Shown: positions 10,816 through 22,194 of the stretch, piece by piece
How the letters are laid out: each line of letters begins with the position of its first letter
Position numbering within the stretch: position 1 is the stretch's first letter
NCBI GenBank assembly: GCA_024760905.1
Contig: CM045735.1
Coordinates: forward strand, 30,913,249 to 30,977,248
Reading direction: 5' to 3'
Origin: Plotosus lineatus
Taxonomy: Eukaryota; Chordata; Actinopteri; Siluriformes; Plotosidae
Length of the DNA: 64,000 bases
Notes under the pieces: generated by a model
What the model saw: the letters and a program-made list of their open reading frames with translations, nothing else
What the model was told of the DNA's origin: nothing
Databases searched by the model: none
Made by a program: the position numbers and the translations under genes

Positions 10816-11311
10816 AAACTATGACATTCTGCCATCCTACTATGTTTTGGTCCTAACAAAAGAAGTCTTAATTTTATAGCTCAAATAGACCATGTGTTGT
10901 GTAGAGGTCAGCATATCCCTGCAGGTCTTTCTAAAAATACTCTTTTAATTAAACGTAAAAAAACAAAAACAAAAAAAAAACAGTCTTAACGTCTGTTTCA
11001 TTGTGTATGTCTTTAGAGTCATATTCTGTATGCTCAATGTAGTTATTAAAGAAAAATCACAGGGGCATTATTATGAAGTGCTAGGCATGGACCCACATTC
11101 TGATTCAGAACAGCACCGCATCCTGGCTTTGTACTGTATACTGATGATCTGTCAGTGACTCTACTCAAAGACAAAATCTAAAGCAAATCCACTAAAAATA
11201 ATCATTTTTCTGAGATATATATCTACATGCATAGTATACAACAGATCATTAATGTGGGAAAGAGCTTTTTAGGTTCAAAATTACTTATTTGTTGTTTTAT
11301 GCTAAGCAACC

Positions 11312-11395
11312 GGTGGTATCGTGGTTAGCATGAGCACTTCACAGCAAGATGGACTTTGAATTCAAGTCCTGAGCTCGGCAAGGGCATTTCTGAGA
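11312..11395 (+). repeat. Worn tRNA-like SINE head
   Basis: ggtggtatcgtggttagca followed by cacttcacagcaagatgg and ttcaagtcctg corresponds to A-box and B-box positions of the DANA-like head. The body is lost. Confidence 0.45.
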
Positions 11396-12033
11396 TAGTA
11401 GTGCTGTCTTGAAAGTTTACATCTGATGAGATTTAAGTTCGATAACAAGCAGTGCTACAAAGCTCCATGGGTGGAATGGTCCAGGGTGGGGGGGAAAAAA
11501 AAGACCAGTAGATAATTATATCAGAGTGGGTTGGTCATGTGACAAAGAGACGGAGGAATACAGAATCTGGCTGATGCTTATGACCAATCAATCCATTAAA
11601 TTGACATTCTTTAATTATGAACCTATGAACCAGCCTCATGGTTCAGGATCAGTAACTCTGCTCTCAAAGAGTTCTATTCGCATTTTTAACTGTAGGAATA
11701 TGATCCATCCATCACACTTTAATTTACGGATATTGACTTGGCATGTGCTGAAGCTAAGGCTCGCTATGCTGGCTCACTACTGTAAATGCGAGGATAACTT
11801 TGTGTATACGTGGCATTGACCTACTTTTTTTGAAGGTCAGAGGCAAAGCTAAAGATTAGGCTTCCAGTCAACTACATACACTAAAGCTAGGACTTTCAAA
11901 CTTGCTATGTTTGTACTATATTGGTCTTATCAAATGGTCCTGGCAGCAAGAGCATCTGGACCCCTGTGTTTTTTTTGTTTGTTTGTGTGTTTGTTTTTAC
12001 AGGGTAGGGTGCCAGACCTTTTTCTGAACTTTC

Positions 12034-12146
12034 CACACTACCTGGTATTTCCAGGAAGTCTCCCATTCAAGTACTAATCAGGTCCGACCCTGCTTAGCAT
12101 CTGAGATCAAACAGAAACTGGCATTCACAGGGTGACTGAAGGGCAT
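12034..12146 (-). rRNA. 5S rRNA-like sequence (pseudogene or 5S-derived SINE head)
   Basis: The minus strand follows vertebrate 5S rRNA along most of its length. The internal control region is readable: agatgctaagcagggtcgg, then acctgattagtacttgaatg and ggagacttcctgg. The 5' end (gcccttcagtcaccc) and the middle are diverged from a functional gene, and no T-rich terminator follows directly at the 3' side. It is a lone copy rather than a tandem array. It could be a processed 5S pseudogene or the head of a SINE3-type element; no matching LINE tail is visible. Confidence 0.75.
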
Positions 12147-12395
12147 ATGACAATTAGCAAAATTTAACAAACTTAAATATATAAGATATATAAGGTAAGT
12201 CCAGTAAATAAAGGTTAGGACAGAGTCTTTAAAAAGATAGGACATTTCAAATCTTCTGCTCTTTTGTCCCATTTACAATGAATGCAAATGTTTTCTGAAC
12301 TTTTGTGATTGTGATCGTCCATCAGGGTGTTCTTTCTCTCTACAGACTGTGTCCTTGATGACAACACTCTTAGTATGTCACATCCTGTTTGATGT

Positions 12396-12398
<3 letters not shown>

Positions 12399-12479
<81 letters not shown>

Positions 12480-12480
12480 G
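12399..12480. repeat. Compound (TG)n(AG)n microsatellite
   Basis: An almost pure TG run to 12441 is followed by an AG run. Confidence 0.95.
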
Positions 12481-12661
12481 AGTGACGTGCTTTTTCCCTC
12501 TGCATTAAGGAGACATTAGCAGTGAAATATTCATGGGAAATATGGCGCAGTTGGACCAAAGCAGCTCCAAGGCCAGACATACATTACTCACACTCCAAAA
12601 ATCACAGACACACATACTTAGTCATCCTCGCATACATTTGCTCCCACCTACTCCCTCACTC

Positions 12662-12702
12662 TCACACACACACACACACACACACATACACACACACACA
12701 CA
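12662..12702. repeat. (CA)n microsatellite
   Basis: CA run with one ATA interruption. Confidence 0.95.
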
Positions 12703-12974
12703 GAGACTGGGGGGGTTATGGCTCATTCACTAGTTCACGGAAATTTTAATTAAAGATCATGCTTTATTTAAGGGATGTTTATGGAAAAAGTAATGTACAT
12801 CATAGCATCACTAAGCAGAGTTCTCGTGCAGTTTAGTACCAAGAAGAACCGATTTCTACTTACAAAACACAACCGGGAATGGATCTCCGAGCCATTTCCA
12901 AAGAGCATTAATTGTTATGCAATTAATGTTGGGCTTTCTTTGCTCACTTAAGGCATTCAAATTTAATGTGCCAG

Positions 12975-13145
12975 TTAGACTAATGGACTTTGTACTGTAA
13001 GAGGAAACCGGAGTGTCCAGATCAAACCCAAACAGGCATTGGGAGAACATGCAAACTCCGCACAGAAACACCACAGCCTGGGCCTTGAACCCAGAACATT
13101 GTTTTAAGGCAGAAGTGCTAACCACCATGCCACCATGCCACCCTC
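12975..13145 (-). repeat. DANA-like SINE, head and middle
   Basis: The minus strand has a tRNA-like head (ggtggttagcacttctgcct, B-box gggttcaaggccc), gtttgcatgttctccc and a tail-less end. Adjacent, at 13250-13412, lies a second copy in the same orientation. Confidence 0.65.
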
Positions 13146-13249
13146 ATTTTTTTTATTACCCATAATTATTTCTATCCCCTTCCACATCCGAAATTCACTG
13201 GATCACTTTTATGATTTCCTTTACAGGCTATGTGTTTAACTGTGCGTGT

Positions 13250-13412
13250 TGCAAGCTCCCTACACGACCTAATGGGCATGTCTATGGACTGTAGGAGGAA
13301 ACTGGAGAAACTGAAGGAAACCCATTCATAGTAAGAACAAATGCAAACTCCACACAGAAACACACTAGCTGAGTTCCGGGAACGAACCCAGGGCATTCTA
13401 GCTGTGAGCCAA
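13250..13412 (-). repeat. DANA-like SINE, second copy
   Basis: The minus strand shows a B-box-like gggttcgttcccgg, gtgtggagtttgcatttg and agtccatagacatgccc. It is truncated at both ends. Confidence 0.65.
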
Positions 13413-13631
13413 GAGTGTATGAAATTATGTATGAAATACTGTACTGTATTTGTATAATCTAATTTTCCTATATGTTTACGGCATGGTCTGTTTTTGAGGG
13501 ATCACTAGAATATCATATGGATTCTCATGTTAGCACAGCAGGTACTTAAAATCTTAATCTAAGTACCTCTTAAACTATAGAAAGGAATTAATATATTTAA
13601 CCTAAACCATATTGTATGCACTAAATAGCAT

Positions 13632-13790
13632 TTCGACAAGAGTAGCTGCATAGCCGTCAGCGTGTTTCTGCCCTGCGATAGCCTGGCGAGCTGTCCAGGG
13701 TGTACTCTGCTCTTACCCAGAGTCAGCTGGGATGGGCGCCAGGCTCCCCACGACCCTAATTAGGATTAAACGGTTACAGAAATATAGTTA
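13632..13790 (+). repeat. tRNA-headed SINE, tail type 2, 5'-truncated
   Basis: Starts in the body at tttcgacaagagtagctgca, then gcgatagcctggcgagctgt and cacgaccctaattaggatta. The tRNA-like head is missing. Confidence 0.8.
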
Positions 13791-14156
13791 GTTAGTTTAT
13801 GTTGTTCAGACACTAGTTTGGTTATCTGGTTATCGGGTCATCTAGTCCGGTTCTAAATCCTCTTTATAATAGCTGAATTTAAATTTAATCAGGTCATCAT
13901 CCTGAGTATTTCATGGGAGAAGATATGAGGTTCTGGATCTAAACAGTAATCAGTAAACTTTACATGTCAGTGATCTCCACTGATTCTCAAATGCTTTAGA
14001 TAACCCCATTCTTGTAGGCTTTTGATGTGTAGTATTTTCATTAACATCAGACTCTTAGCCTAGATACGTAAACAGTATTGTAGTTCAGGTTTTTTGAATA
14101 AAGTGGCGAAATAAAGCAGAAGACTCTGTTTTAAATAGCATTAAAGATTTGATAAA

Positions 14157-14465
14157 ATATCACTGATGCTAGTGTTAGGAGTTCGAGTCCCACTCTCTAC
14201 AAGGTTGTCACTGTCCCCCAGTGCAGCTAACTGGGTTATCAAAGGCGGGCCATGTCTCTCACTGTCTATGGTGAGAGGCATGTAAAAGAACCATTGCTGA
14301 CTTTCGTAAAGAGTAGCTGTATTGCCGTCAGCGTGTTTCTGTCCCTTGCTAAAGGGTTGTGTCAGGAAGGGCATCCGATGTAAAAACCTATGCCAAATCA
14401 AACATGCGAATCATTTGCTGTGGCGACCCCTGAAAAAGGGAAAAAGCCAAAAGGAAAAGAAGATG
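14157..14465 (+). repeat. tRNA-headed SINE, tail type 1
   Basis: Partial head with the B-box gagttcgagtcccac, body (aaccattgctgactttcg), then gggttgtgtcaggaagggca, tgtaaaaacctatgccaaat, gctgtggcgacccctgaaaa and aaaggaaaagaag. The last two modules match the 5' end and the 3' end of the RTE LINE copies in this window. Confidence 0.85.
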
Positions 14466-14887
14466 TCTATAGGCGTACCTGATAAAAATAACAAACAATC
14501 CTGCACTAAATTTTACATGTCCCACTTTTTACACGACCATGTGCATATTTCATATGGCTGAACTGACCATGAATTTAGGTCAAGGAGACCAGGTTTCAGC
14601 AGGCTTGCAGACCTTTACACTAAGTATATTAACAATAATGAGCATTACTGTATCTAATAGCAGGTCAGAACATCAATAGAGTCGTTACTATTTAAACATA
14701 TTTTTTATGAACTGGAAAACTATCTGACAAAGACTGCACCGTCTGTAATGTTAACAAACATTTTGGATAAATTGACCTCTGTGACCTGAAAAAATAAATC
14801 AAGGTGATCCAGTTTCGATAGGTTGGTAGGGCGTGCCGTCAGGCCCATTTACTATAAATATAAAATGCATCCATGAAGAACTGGCAG

Positions 14888-15200
14888 GTAGAACCGTCAC
14901 ACAGTGGTTAGCACATCCACCTCAGAGCAAAAAAGTGCTGGGTTCGATTCCAGAGCTTTCTGTGCTTGCATGGGTTTCCTCTGGTACTCTTTTTGGTTCC
15001 CACAGTCCAAAACCATGCACAATAGGCTAATTGACTGTTCCAAATTGCCCCTAGGTGTGCGTGTGAATGGTTGTATGTGTGTTGGCACTGCGATGGCCTG
15101 GCAAGCTGTCCAGGGTGGACCCCTCTATTGGTCTCAGTCGGCTGAGATGGGCACCAGCCTCTCTGATTAGCATTAAGCGGCTTAGAAAATTAATAAATTA
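14888..15200 (+). repeat. DANA-like tRNA SINE, nearly complete
   Basis: Head with cacagtggttagcacatcc and the B-box gggttcgattccaga, middle gtttcctctggtactc and agtccaaaaccatgca, tail gcgatggcctggcaagctgt and taagcggcttagaaaatt. The tail is the same module as tail 2 of the other SINE family. Confidence 0.8.
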
Positions 15201-15342
15201 TGAATCGACACTGCTAGAAGTGTCTGCAGCAACAGTGGTGGAATAAGGCAGCCTAAGAAATCATAGTATCCACTACGGTTTGCAGGGGATGCAATTAGCT
15301 ATGTGTTGTACAGATGAGCACTACTTTTATTTGTAACAAAAA

Positions 15343-15393
15343 GTGTGTGCGTGTGTGTGTGTGCGTGTGTGCGTGTGTGCGTGTGTGTGTGCG
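15343..15393. repeat. (GT)n with GC interruptions
   Basis: GTGTGTGC-type tandem tract. Confidence 0.9.
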
Positions 15394-15399
15394 CACCAG

Positions 15400-16140
15400 C
15401 TAAAACCCAATCAATATGTGTTAATTCACAGCACAGTAGGATGATGAAGGTCATGAGAAACTGTTTCTCTCTCTTTTCCTGAATCCTTTAAGAAGCAAAA
15501 TAAACAGATGAACACATTTTTGCTCATAAAACTTTTTACATTTTCTCATTTCCTCTGCTCACCCTCTCACTATGCTCTCCTCTTCTTCCCCGCAATGAAA
15601 TATTTTGAACTTAGACTGTTGTTGTTTATTTGTCATGCTTGATTAAGTAAGGTTTCTTGGTTACTGTTGTGTTTGTGTTGTAACACGGTTGAGCAGTGCC
15701 ATAATATTATCACCACCTGGTCCTTGTGCACTGCGTTCTGACTCCTTTCTCACGTAGCCAGCATTAACAGTTTCAGCAGTTTGTGCTACACAAGTTCTTC
15801 TATGAGATCACACCAGACACAATATGACAATCTTATCAGTTCACTGGTTCCCCTTCCTTGAACCACCCGGACCACTCGCTGAATTCCAGGAAAGCCATGT
15901 TGGTTTGCAGATGATAGCCCAGCCAGCCATTTATCCATCACAGTGTGGCACTTCTCAAAATCACTTTCTCTTTCACTGATCCATATGTTTGCTCATTTTT
16001 CTGCTTCCAGCAAAGCATCTGCATGAACTGACTGTTCAGTTTCTGCCGAATACATTCCAGTGCTCGGTAGACGCCACCGCAACAAGATAATCAAGGTTAT
16101 TCACTTCACTTGTCTAGTCATTTTGTTTGTGATGTTAAGG

Positions 16141-16142
<2 letters not shown>
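15400..16142. other. Unassigned intergenic DNA
   Basis: No coding frame or repeat was recognised. Composition is average. Confidence 0.35.

Positions 16143-16205
<63 letters not shown>
16143..16205. repeat. (TA)n microsatellite
   Basis: About 31 perfect TA units, directly beside a SINE tail. Confidence 0.95.
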
Positions 16206-16208
<3 letters not shown>

Positions 16209-16226
16209 CTTCACTCATTCAGTCAT

Positions 16227-16558
16227 TCATTTTCTGAACCATATAATCCTAATTAGGGTCGTGGGCAGGCTGGTGTCCATCTCAGCTGACTCTGGGCTAG
16301 GGCAGAGTACACCCTGGACAACTCTCCAGGCCATCACAGGGCAGAAACACACTGACAGCTATGCAGCTACTCTTGATAAAAGTCAGCAATGGTTCTTTTA
16401 TATCCTCTCACCCTAGACAGTGGGCGACATGGCCGTCCTTTGATAACCCAGTTATCTGCACTGGGGGGACAGCAGTGACAACCCCGTTCATAGTAGGACT
16501 TGAATGCCCAACCATAGGATCAGTTATCCAGCACCCAACCAAGGGCCACCAATGTCCT
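16227..16558 (-). repeat. tRNA-headed SINE, tail type 2
   Basis: Complete in outline on the minus strand: worn tRNA-like head at 16500-16558, body aaccattgctgacttttat, tail with aggccatcacagggcag reversed and cgaccctaattaggatt. Many substitutions, so an older copy. Confidence 0.8.
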
Positions 16559-16696
16559 TATATAATTATTAATCATCTTTTTTTTTTAACCCTTAAAAAA
16601 AAGGCCAAATTTTTGAGCCTTGATCATTTTTAGGGGAATTTCTAGAATTTCAGAATCAGAATCCAGTTTATATATTTCAGTTTATTCATTTTATAG

Positions 16697-17030
16697 TGGC
16701 TTGTGGGTGGGATGGTTAACACATACACATCACAGCAAGAATGTCTACGGTTTGAGTCCCAGGCTCCGTGGGGTTTGAATGTTCCCTTCTTGTGCTTGCT
16801 TGGGTTTCCTCCAGTTACTCCAGTTTTCTCCCACAGTCCAAAGACATGCAATTTTGGGTAACCTGGCTGTTCCAGATTCCCTGTGTGCTAGTACAAAATG
16901 ATTATGTGTATACTTTGGCCCTGCGGTGGACTACAACCTGCACAGGGTGTACTCAGCATTCACCCAGAGTTGGCTGAGATAGGCACCATCCTGAATGTGA
17001 CCCGAAAGGATCAATAATTTCATCAAATAA
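16697..17030 (+). repeat. DANA-like tRNA SINE
   Basis: Head with ggttaacacatacacatcac, the B-box gtttgagtcccagg, the middle agtccaaagacatgca and a tail worn near gacccgaaaggatcaat. Confidence 0.75.
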
Positions 17031-17177
17031 ATGAATCAATATTTTATGGCAATGTTTAATGTTGAAGACTGTATGCTGTAGTATGTTGGACCGTGACATA
17101 CAATAATCTATAAGATCTAAGAACATTTTAAAATATTGTGGAAAATATTTTTTAAAAAGGGGTGGAATGTATAATAG

Positions 17178-17194
17178 AATGTACTAAAGAGAGT
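17178..17194 (+). repeat. Target-site duplication of RTE copy A
   Basis: aatgtactaaagagagt (17 bases) is repeated exactly at 20200-20216, and RTE copy A fills the space between. No mismatch suggests a fairly young insertion. Confidence 0.9.
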
Positions 17195-17222
17195 CTTCTT
17201 CTTTTCCTTTCGGCTGTTCCCT

Positions 17223-18903
17223 TCAGGGGTCACCACAGCAAATGATCTGCCTCCATCTCACCCTATCCTCTGCATCTTCTACTCTTACTCCAATGACCTT
17301 CATGTCCGCCTTCACCACATCCATAAATCTTCTCTTTGGTCTTCCTCTGGGCCTTCTGCCTGGTAGTTCCAACCTCAGCATCCTACTACCAATATACTCA
17401 CTATCCCTCCTCTGTACATGTCCAAACCATCTCAATCTAGCCTCTCTGACTTTGTCTCCAAAACGTCTAACATGTGCTGTCCCTCTGATGTACTCATTCC
17501 TGATCCTATCCATACTCGTTACTCCCAAAGAGAACCTCAACATTTTCATCTCTGCTACCTCCAACTCTGACTCCTGTCTTTTCCCCAGGGCCACTGTCTC
17601 TAAACCATACAACATCGCTAGCCTCATCACCGTCTTGTACACTTCATTCTTGCCGATATTCTCACACATCACACCGGACACTTTTCTCCATCCATTCCAA
17701 CCTGCCTGCATGCGCTTCTTCACCTCTTTTCCTCACTCTCCATTGCTCTGGATTGTTGAGCCTAAGTACTTAAAATCCTCCACCTTCTTTATCTCTGCCC
17801 CCTGTAACATCACCGTTCCTCTTGGGTCCTTGTCGTTCACACATATGTATTCTGTCTTACTGAGACTAACCTTCATTCCCCTCCTTTCCAGGGCATACCT
17901 CCACCTCTCTAGATTTTCGTCCACTTGTTCTCTGCTCTCACTACAGATCACGATGTCATCTGCAAACATCATAGTCCATGGAGATTCTTGTCTAACCTCG
18001 TCTGTCAGCCTGTCCATCACCATAGCAAACAAGAAGGGGCTGAGAGCTGACGATGGGATGTGCTGGGATGGGATGGGATGTGCACAAAGGCACAATGCAG
18101 CTCCCTCTGGTCTTCTTTGTACTTCTCTATTACCATCCTCAAAGCAAACACTGCATCTGTGGTGCTCTTTCTTGGCATGAAACCAAACTGTTGTTCACAA
18201 ACGCTGACCTCTGCCCTTAGTCTAGCTTCCACTATTCTTTCCCATAACTTCATTGTATGGCTAATTAACTTTATCCCTCTGTAGTTGCCACAACTCTGTA
18301 CTTCTCCCTTGTTCTTAAAAATGGGCACAAGCACACTTCTCTTCCATTCCTCCAGCATCTGCTCACTTTCTAAGACCTTGTTGAATATTCTTGTCAGAAA
18401 ATCTACTGCTACCTCCCTAGACGCTTCCATACCTCAACCGGTATGTCATCAGGACCATCTGCCTTTCCACTCTTCATCCTCTTCAATGCCCTCCTCACTT
18501 CAACCTTACTAATCTTTGCTACTTCCTGGTCCTCAACGGTCACCCCTTCTACTCTTTTTTGTCTCTTATTTTCCTCATTCATCAGCTCTTCAAAGTACTC
18601 TTTCCATCTTCCCAGCACACTTCTGTCATCAATCAGTACATTTCCCTCTCTGTCCTTTATCACTCGAACTTGTTGCATGTCTTTCCCATCTCCATTTCTC
18701 TGCTGTGCTAACCTGTATAGATCATTTTTTCCCTCCTTACTGTCCAACCTATCATACAAGTCATCATAAGCCCTCTGTTTGGCCTTTGACACCGCTACCT
18801 TCGCCTTACGCTGTGTCTCCCTGTACTCCTGTTTACTCTCTTCGGTCCTCTCTGTGTCCCACTTCTTCTTAGCTAACCTCTTCTTTTGTACATACTCCTG
18901 CAC
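17223..18903 (-). pseudogene. RTE copy A reverse transcriptase, broken
   Basis: Four overlapping frames give the RT in pieces: the linker and fingers (18409-18903), the GIKLISHTMKLWERIVE region (18017-18430), the FADD palm and thumb (17733-18095) and the C-terminus (17223-17723). The palm motif with the first catalytic Asp (FVDLDKAYDRV in copy C) is missing and replaced by a short GATGGGATG-rich patch. The copy cannot encode an active polymerase. Its perfect target duplication means either it was mobilised in trans or the patch arose after insertion. Confidence 0.85.
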
Positions 18904-18924
18904 TTCCTCATTCCACCACCAAGT

Positions 18925-20190
18925 TTACTTATCTACTTTTCTTCCAGAGGACACACCAAGTACTCTCATACCGGTCTCCCTGATCACATTGGCTGTGGTT
19001 GTCCAGTCATCTGGAAGCACTTCCTGACCACCCAAAGCCTGTTTCAACTCCTCCTTGAAGACAACACGACACTCTTCCTTTTTCAGCTTCCACCACTTTG
19101 TCTTCTGCCCTGCCTTTGCCTTTTTCACCTTCCTCACCATCAGCGTCATCCTGCACACCACCATCTTATGCTGTTTGGCAACACTCTCACCCACTACTAC
19201 TTTGCAGTCACTGACTTCCTTCAAATTACATCGCCTACACAAGATGTAGTCTACCTGTGTGCTCTTACCTCCGCTTTCATAAGTCACCCTATGCTCCTGT
19301 CTCTTCTCGAAGAAAGTATTCACCACAGCCATTTCCATCCTTTTTGCAAAATCAATCAACATCTGTCCTTCTGTGTTCTTGTCCTGGATACCAGACCTGC
19401 CCATCACTTCCTCGTCCCCTCTGTTTCCTGCACCAACATGTCCATTGAAGTCTACCCCAATGACCACTCTTTCACCTCTGGGAGTACTCTGCATCACTTC
19501 ATCTAACTCACTCCAGAATCTCTCCTTTTCTTCTAGCTCACATCCTGCTTGTGGGGCATAAGCACTAACAACATTGACCATCACGCCTTCAATTTCTAAC
19601 TTGAGACTCATCACTCTGTCTGACACTCTTTTAACTTCTAGAACATTCCTGACAAACCCCTCCTTCAAAATGACTCCTACTCCATTTCTCTTCCCATCCA
19701 CACTGTGATAAAACAGCTTAAACCCTGCTCCTAAGCTTCGAGCCTTGCTACCTTTCCACCTGGTCTCGTGAACACACAGTATGTCTACCTTCCTCCTCTG
19801 CATCATGTCAGTCAGCTCTCTATCTTTTCCTTGCATAGTTCCAACATTCAAAGTTCCTACTCTCAGTCCTAGACTCACGCATTTCCTCTTCTCTCTCTGC
19901 CTCAGGACACACCTCCTGCCTCTCCTTCTTCGACGTCTTCGACCAACAGTAGTCCAATTTCCATCAGCACTCTGTTGGTTGACAGCACTGATGGCAGTCG
20001 TTGTTAACCCGGGCCTCGACCGATCCGGTATGAATTTTGTTTTGATCATTTGCATGAGAAATGTGGCAGAAGTTTTATGCCGGATGCCCTTCCTGTCGCA
20101 ACCCTCTGCATTTATCCGGGCTTGGGACCAGCATAAGGGGGAGAGACACTGGTTCGTGCCCCCCCCCCCCCCCCCCCCCCCGCCCCCCAT
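18925..20190 (-). pseudogene. RTE copy A endonuclease and linker (421 codons)
   Basis: Apurinic-type endonuclease domain of the RTE LINE, which would nick the target DNA to prime reverse transcription. It keeps the key positions: Asn in LNVGTM, Glu in ETRW, the DFN motif (here GVDFNGH), the Asp of VDYIL and the His of AKQHKMV. The frame runs through the G tract at its start (read as poly-Gly), which is probably untranslated leader; the likely start is the Met of MIKTKFIPD. The frame ends near 18925 just past SSGRKVDK, where the intact copy E continues. Confidence 0.8.
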
Positions 20191-20264
20191 GGCTGCATTA
20201 ATGTACTAAAGAGAGTGATTTTTTTTTTTAAATAGATTTTAACTAACCCTGAAATCGGGGGCAG

Positions 20265-20350
20265 TGGTAGTCTAGTGGTATAGGGCGCCGCATCACTGAT
20301 CCTAACGTTGGGGGTTCGAGTCCCACTCTCCACAAAGTTGTCATTCACAC
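20265..20350 (+). repeat. tRNA-like SINE head only
   Basis: gggcagtggtagtctagtgg ... gggttcgagtcccactctcc is the complete head shared by the two tail types, truncated after the B-box region. Confidence 0.8.
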
Positions 20351-20399
20351 CATGCCTCTTAGCTATTTCGCAAATGTTTTAAAACAACAAAAAATGGAT

Positions 20400-20685
20400 A
20401 GCTGCCTGGGTTCCATTTCCAGGCTTGGCGTTTTCTCCCTGTAGTTGTGTTCATTTCCTCTGGGTACTGGTTTCCTCCCGCAGTCCAAAAATATTCACAG
20501 TAGGCTAATTGGCTGTTTCAAATTATCCCTAGGTGTAAGTATGAATGGTTGTATGTATGTTGGCCCTGTAATGGTCTGGCAAGCTGTCCAGGTATACCCT
20601 TCCCTCGCCAAGAGTTGGCTGAGATAGGTGCCAGCCTCCCCGCGACCCTAATTATGAATTAGCTAATTAGAAAATTAATGAAAAT
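20400..20685 (+). repeat. DANA-like SINE lacking head
   Basis: ctgggttccatttccagg, agtccaaaaatattcaca, ggcaagctgtccaggtatac and ccccgcgaccctaatta, ending in AATGAAAAT. Confidence 0.75.
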
Positions 20686-20951
20686 ATGAAGATGGATCGC
20701 TGGCCAGATAAATAGATACATTTCAGCACTTTTGTTTACCTTTACTGTTGTACATAAATCTTTCTTCCATTACCGACGCAGCAGCACTTGAGCCAATGTT
20801 TTTACTGTAAGCATTTTTATGAAGAGGTGTAAATAATGTTTAGTGACGTGATAAGAGGACACATGTAGTACACATGCAGCGCAAAACACTGAAAAACATA
20901 CACTGGTATCAGCTGACATGTTACTTGCTAATCATCTGCAATGAGTTTTAC

Positions 20952-20952
<1 letters not shown>

Positions 20953-21008
<56 letters not shown>
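20953..21008. repeat. (CA)n microsatellite
   Basis: An uninterrupted CA run. Confidence 0.95.
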
Positions 21009-21009
<1 letters not shown>

Positions 21010-21010
<1 letters not shown>

Positions 21011-21635
21011 AGTATTAAATATTACAAGAGGTATTTTTTTAGTGAGATACAAGACTGTGAACATTGAGAATATAATAAATGTTTGGCTCCAGGACTTTTT
21101 CTAAAGGTTTCTTTAACATTGTGAGAAAGAAATTACTAATTTTAGAAGATTCATATTAGAACTAGCCCAGCAAGGGATGTTGTGAATGTTTTCCCCATTT
21201 CTTTTTTTCTTATTTGCAAAATGTCATATGCAGATTTTCATAAAATTTTCACTAGAGGTGGGACTGTGGAGAAGAGAGATAGAGTTAGATTTGGAGAAGA
21301 TTAATTTTTTTAAAGATTCTTTAACATTGAAAGCTTGGAAGATTGTTATCATTTTAGGGGATTGCTTGGTGGAGGTTTACACTCTGTAATTGCACTTGAA
21401 AACTGTGAATCCAGAATGCCTAATAAAACATTATTAACAAACTCATTATGTGGTTATGTCCCATTTAACTACAGTTTGAGTTTTGCTAGTAAATCATCTT
21501 TATATAGTTTTAAAACTAGAAGCAGTTAGAGCATACAAACCCCCACCAAAGAAGCTCCTCAGTGGAGGTAAACAAAAATTAATCATTTGTTTTTGACCCA
21601 TTCTTCACCTTCTCTATCTTCTTTCTTTTTTTCCT
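21010..21635. other. Unassigned A/T-rich DNA
   Basis: No recognisable gene or repeat boundary. Confidence 0.35.
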
Positions 21636-21639
21636 TTCA

Positions 21640-21810
21640 GATTTTCCTTTTTTCAGGTGTCGCCACAGCGAATCATTTGATTCGCCCATTTTGATTTGGC
21701 ATAGGTTTTTACCTCGGATGCCGTTCCTGACACAACCCTGTAACAAGGGACAGAAACACGCTGACGGCTTTTTACTCTTTACGAACGTCAGCAATGGTTC
21801 TTTTAAAATT
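21640..21810 (-). repeat. tRNA-headed SINE, tail type 1, head missing
   Basis: On the minus strand: aaccattgctgacgttcgta, acagggttgtgtcaggaacg, cgctgtggcgacacctgaaa and gaaaggaaaaaaag. Confidence 0.8.
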
Positions 21811-22194
21811 CAAAATAATCTGTTCATAATACAGTATTTTCCATAAAGCTGATAACAAACAAATAAACCCCAGCAGAAACAACCTCCTTGGCAATTACGT
21901 AATCTACTACAATCAAAACAATTCTTATTTTTCAAGTTCACACTTAGTGCCTTGTTAATAACTTTTCGTATCATGAAGATAGAGAAAGAAATGGATGCCT
22001 TAATTTGGGGGAAGTGGTATTACTACATGCTAACAAAGTCAAGACAGATCAGAAGGTTATTCATCACTTTGATACTGTTGTGTGTTTCTGAAAACAAGTA
22101 CTGAAGTTGCTCATCATCCTGTTTCATCACATCGGAATCAGGTGGTTATACTGATCTGCTTCATTTTGAATGTAAACGTTTTGAAGTGCATGTA

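Larger units (their letters stand above)
17195..20199 (-). mobile_element. RTE-clade LINE, copy A, both ends present
   Basis: A 3005-bp element with a perfect 17-bp duplication. In element order: 5' end (tgcagccatgggg and a G tract at 20161-20190), an Arg-rich N-terminus (GRRRRRRRGRR), then the endonuclease (TLNVGTM, VHETRWKG, GVDFNGHVGAG, STQVDYILC, SVAKQHKMVVC). The RT fingers follow (GNYRGIKLISH, QQFGFMPRKSTTDA), then FADDIVICSES, FKYLGSTIQSNGE and the C-terminal LRWFGHVQRRDSEY...GRRPRGRPKRRFMD. The 3' end is ctgaagggaacagccgaaag. A stretch of about 190 bases containing the DKAYDR motif is replaced by a GATGG-rich filler at 18047-18085, and frameshifts lie near 18420, 18905 and 17728. Confidence 0.92.

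Noticed and set aside
12215..12580. Open frames reading poly-Thr/His or poly-Ser/Leu over microsatellites (also 21, 25 and 32 kb)
   Set aside because: They are translations of CA, TG and AG repeats.
18886..19506. Plus-strand open frames of up to 206 codons (for example 17242-18180, 18886-19506)
   Set aside because: They are antisense shadows of RTE copy A; the minus-strand frames carry the endonuclease and RT motifs. The same applies to the minus frames at 36210-36830, 37803-38630 and 45657-46622.
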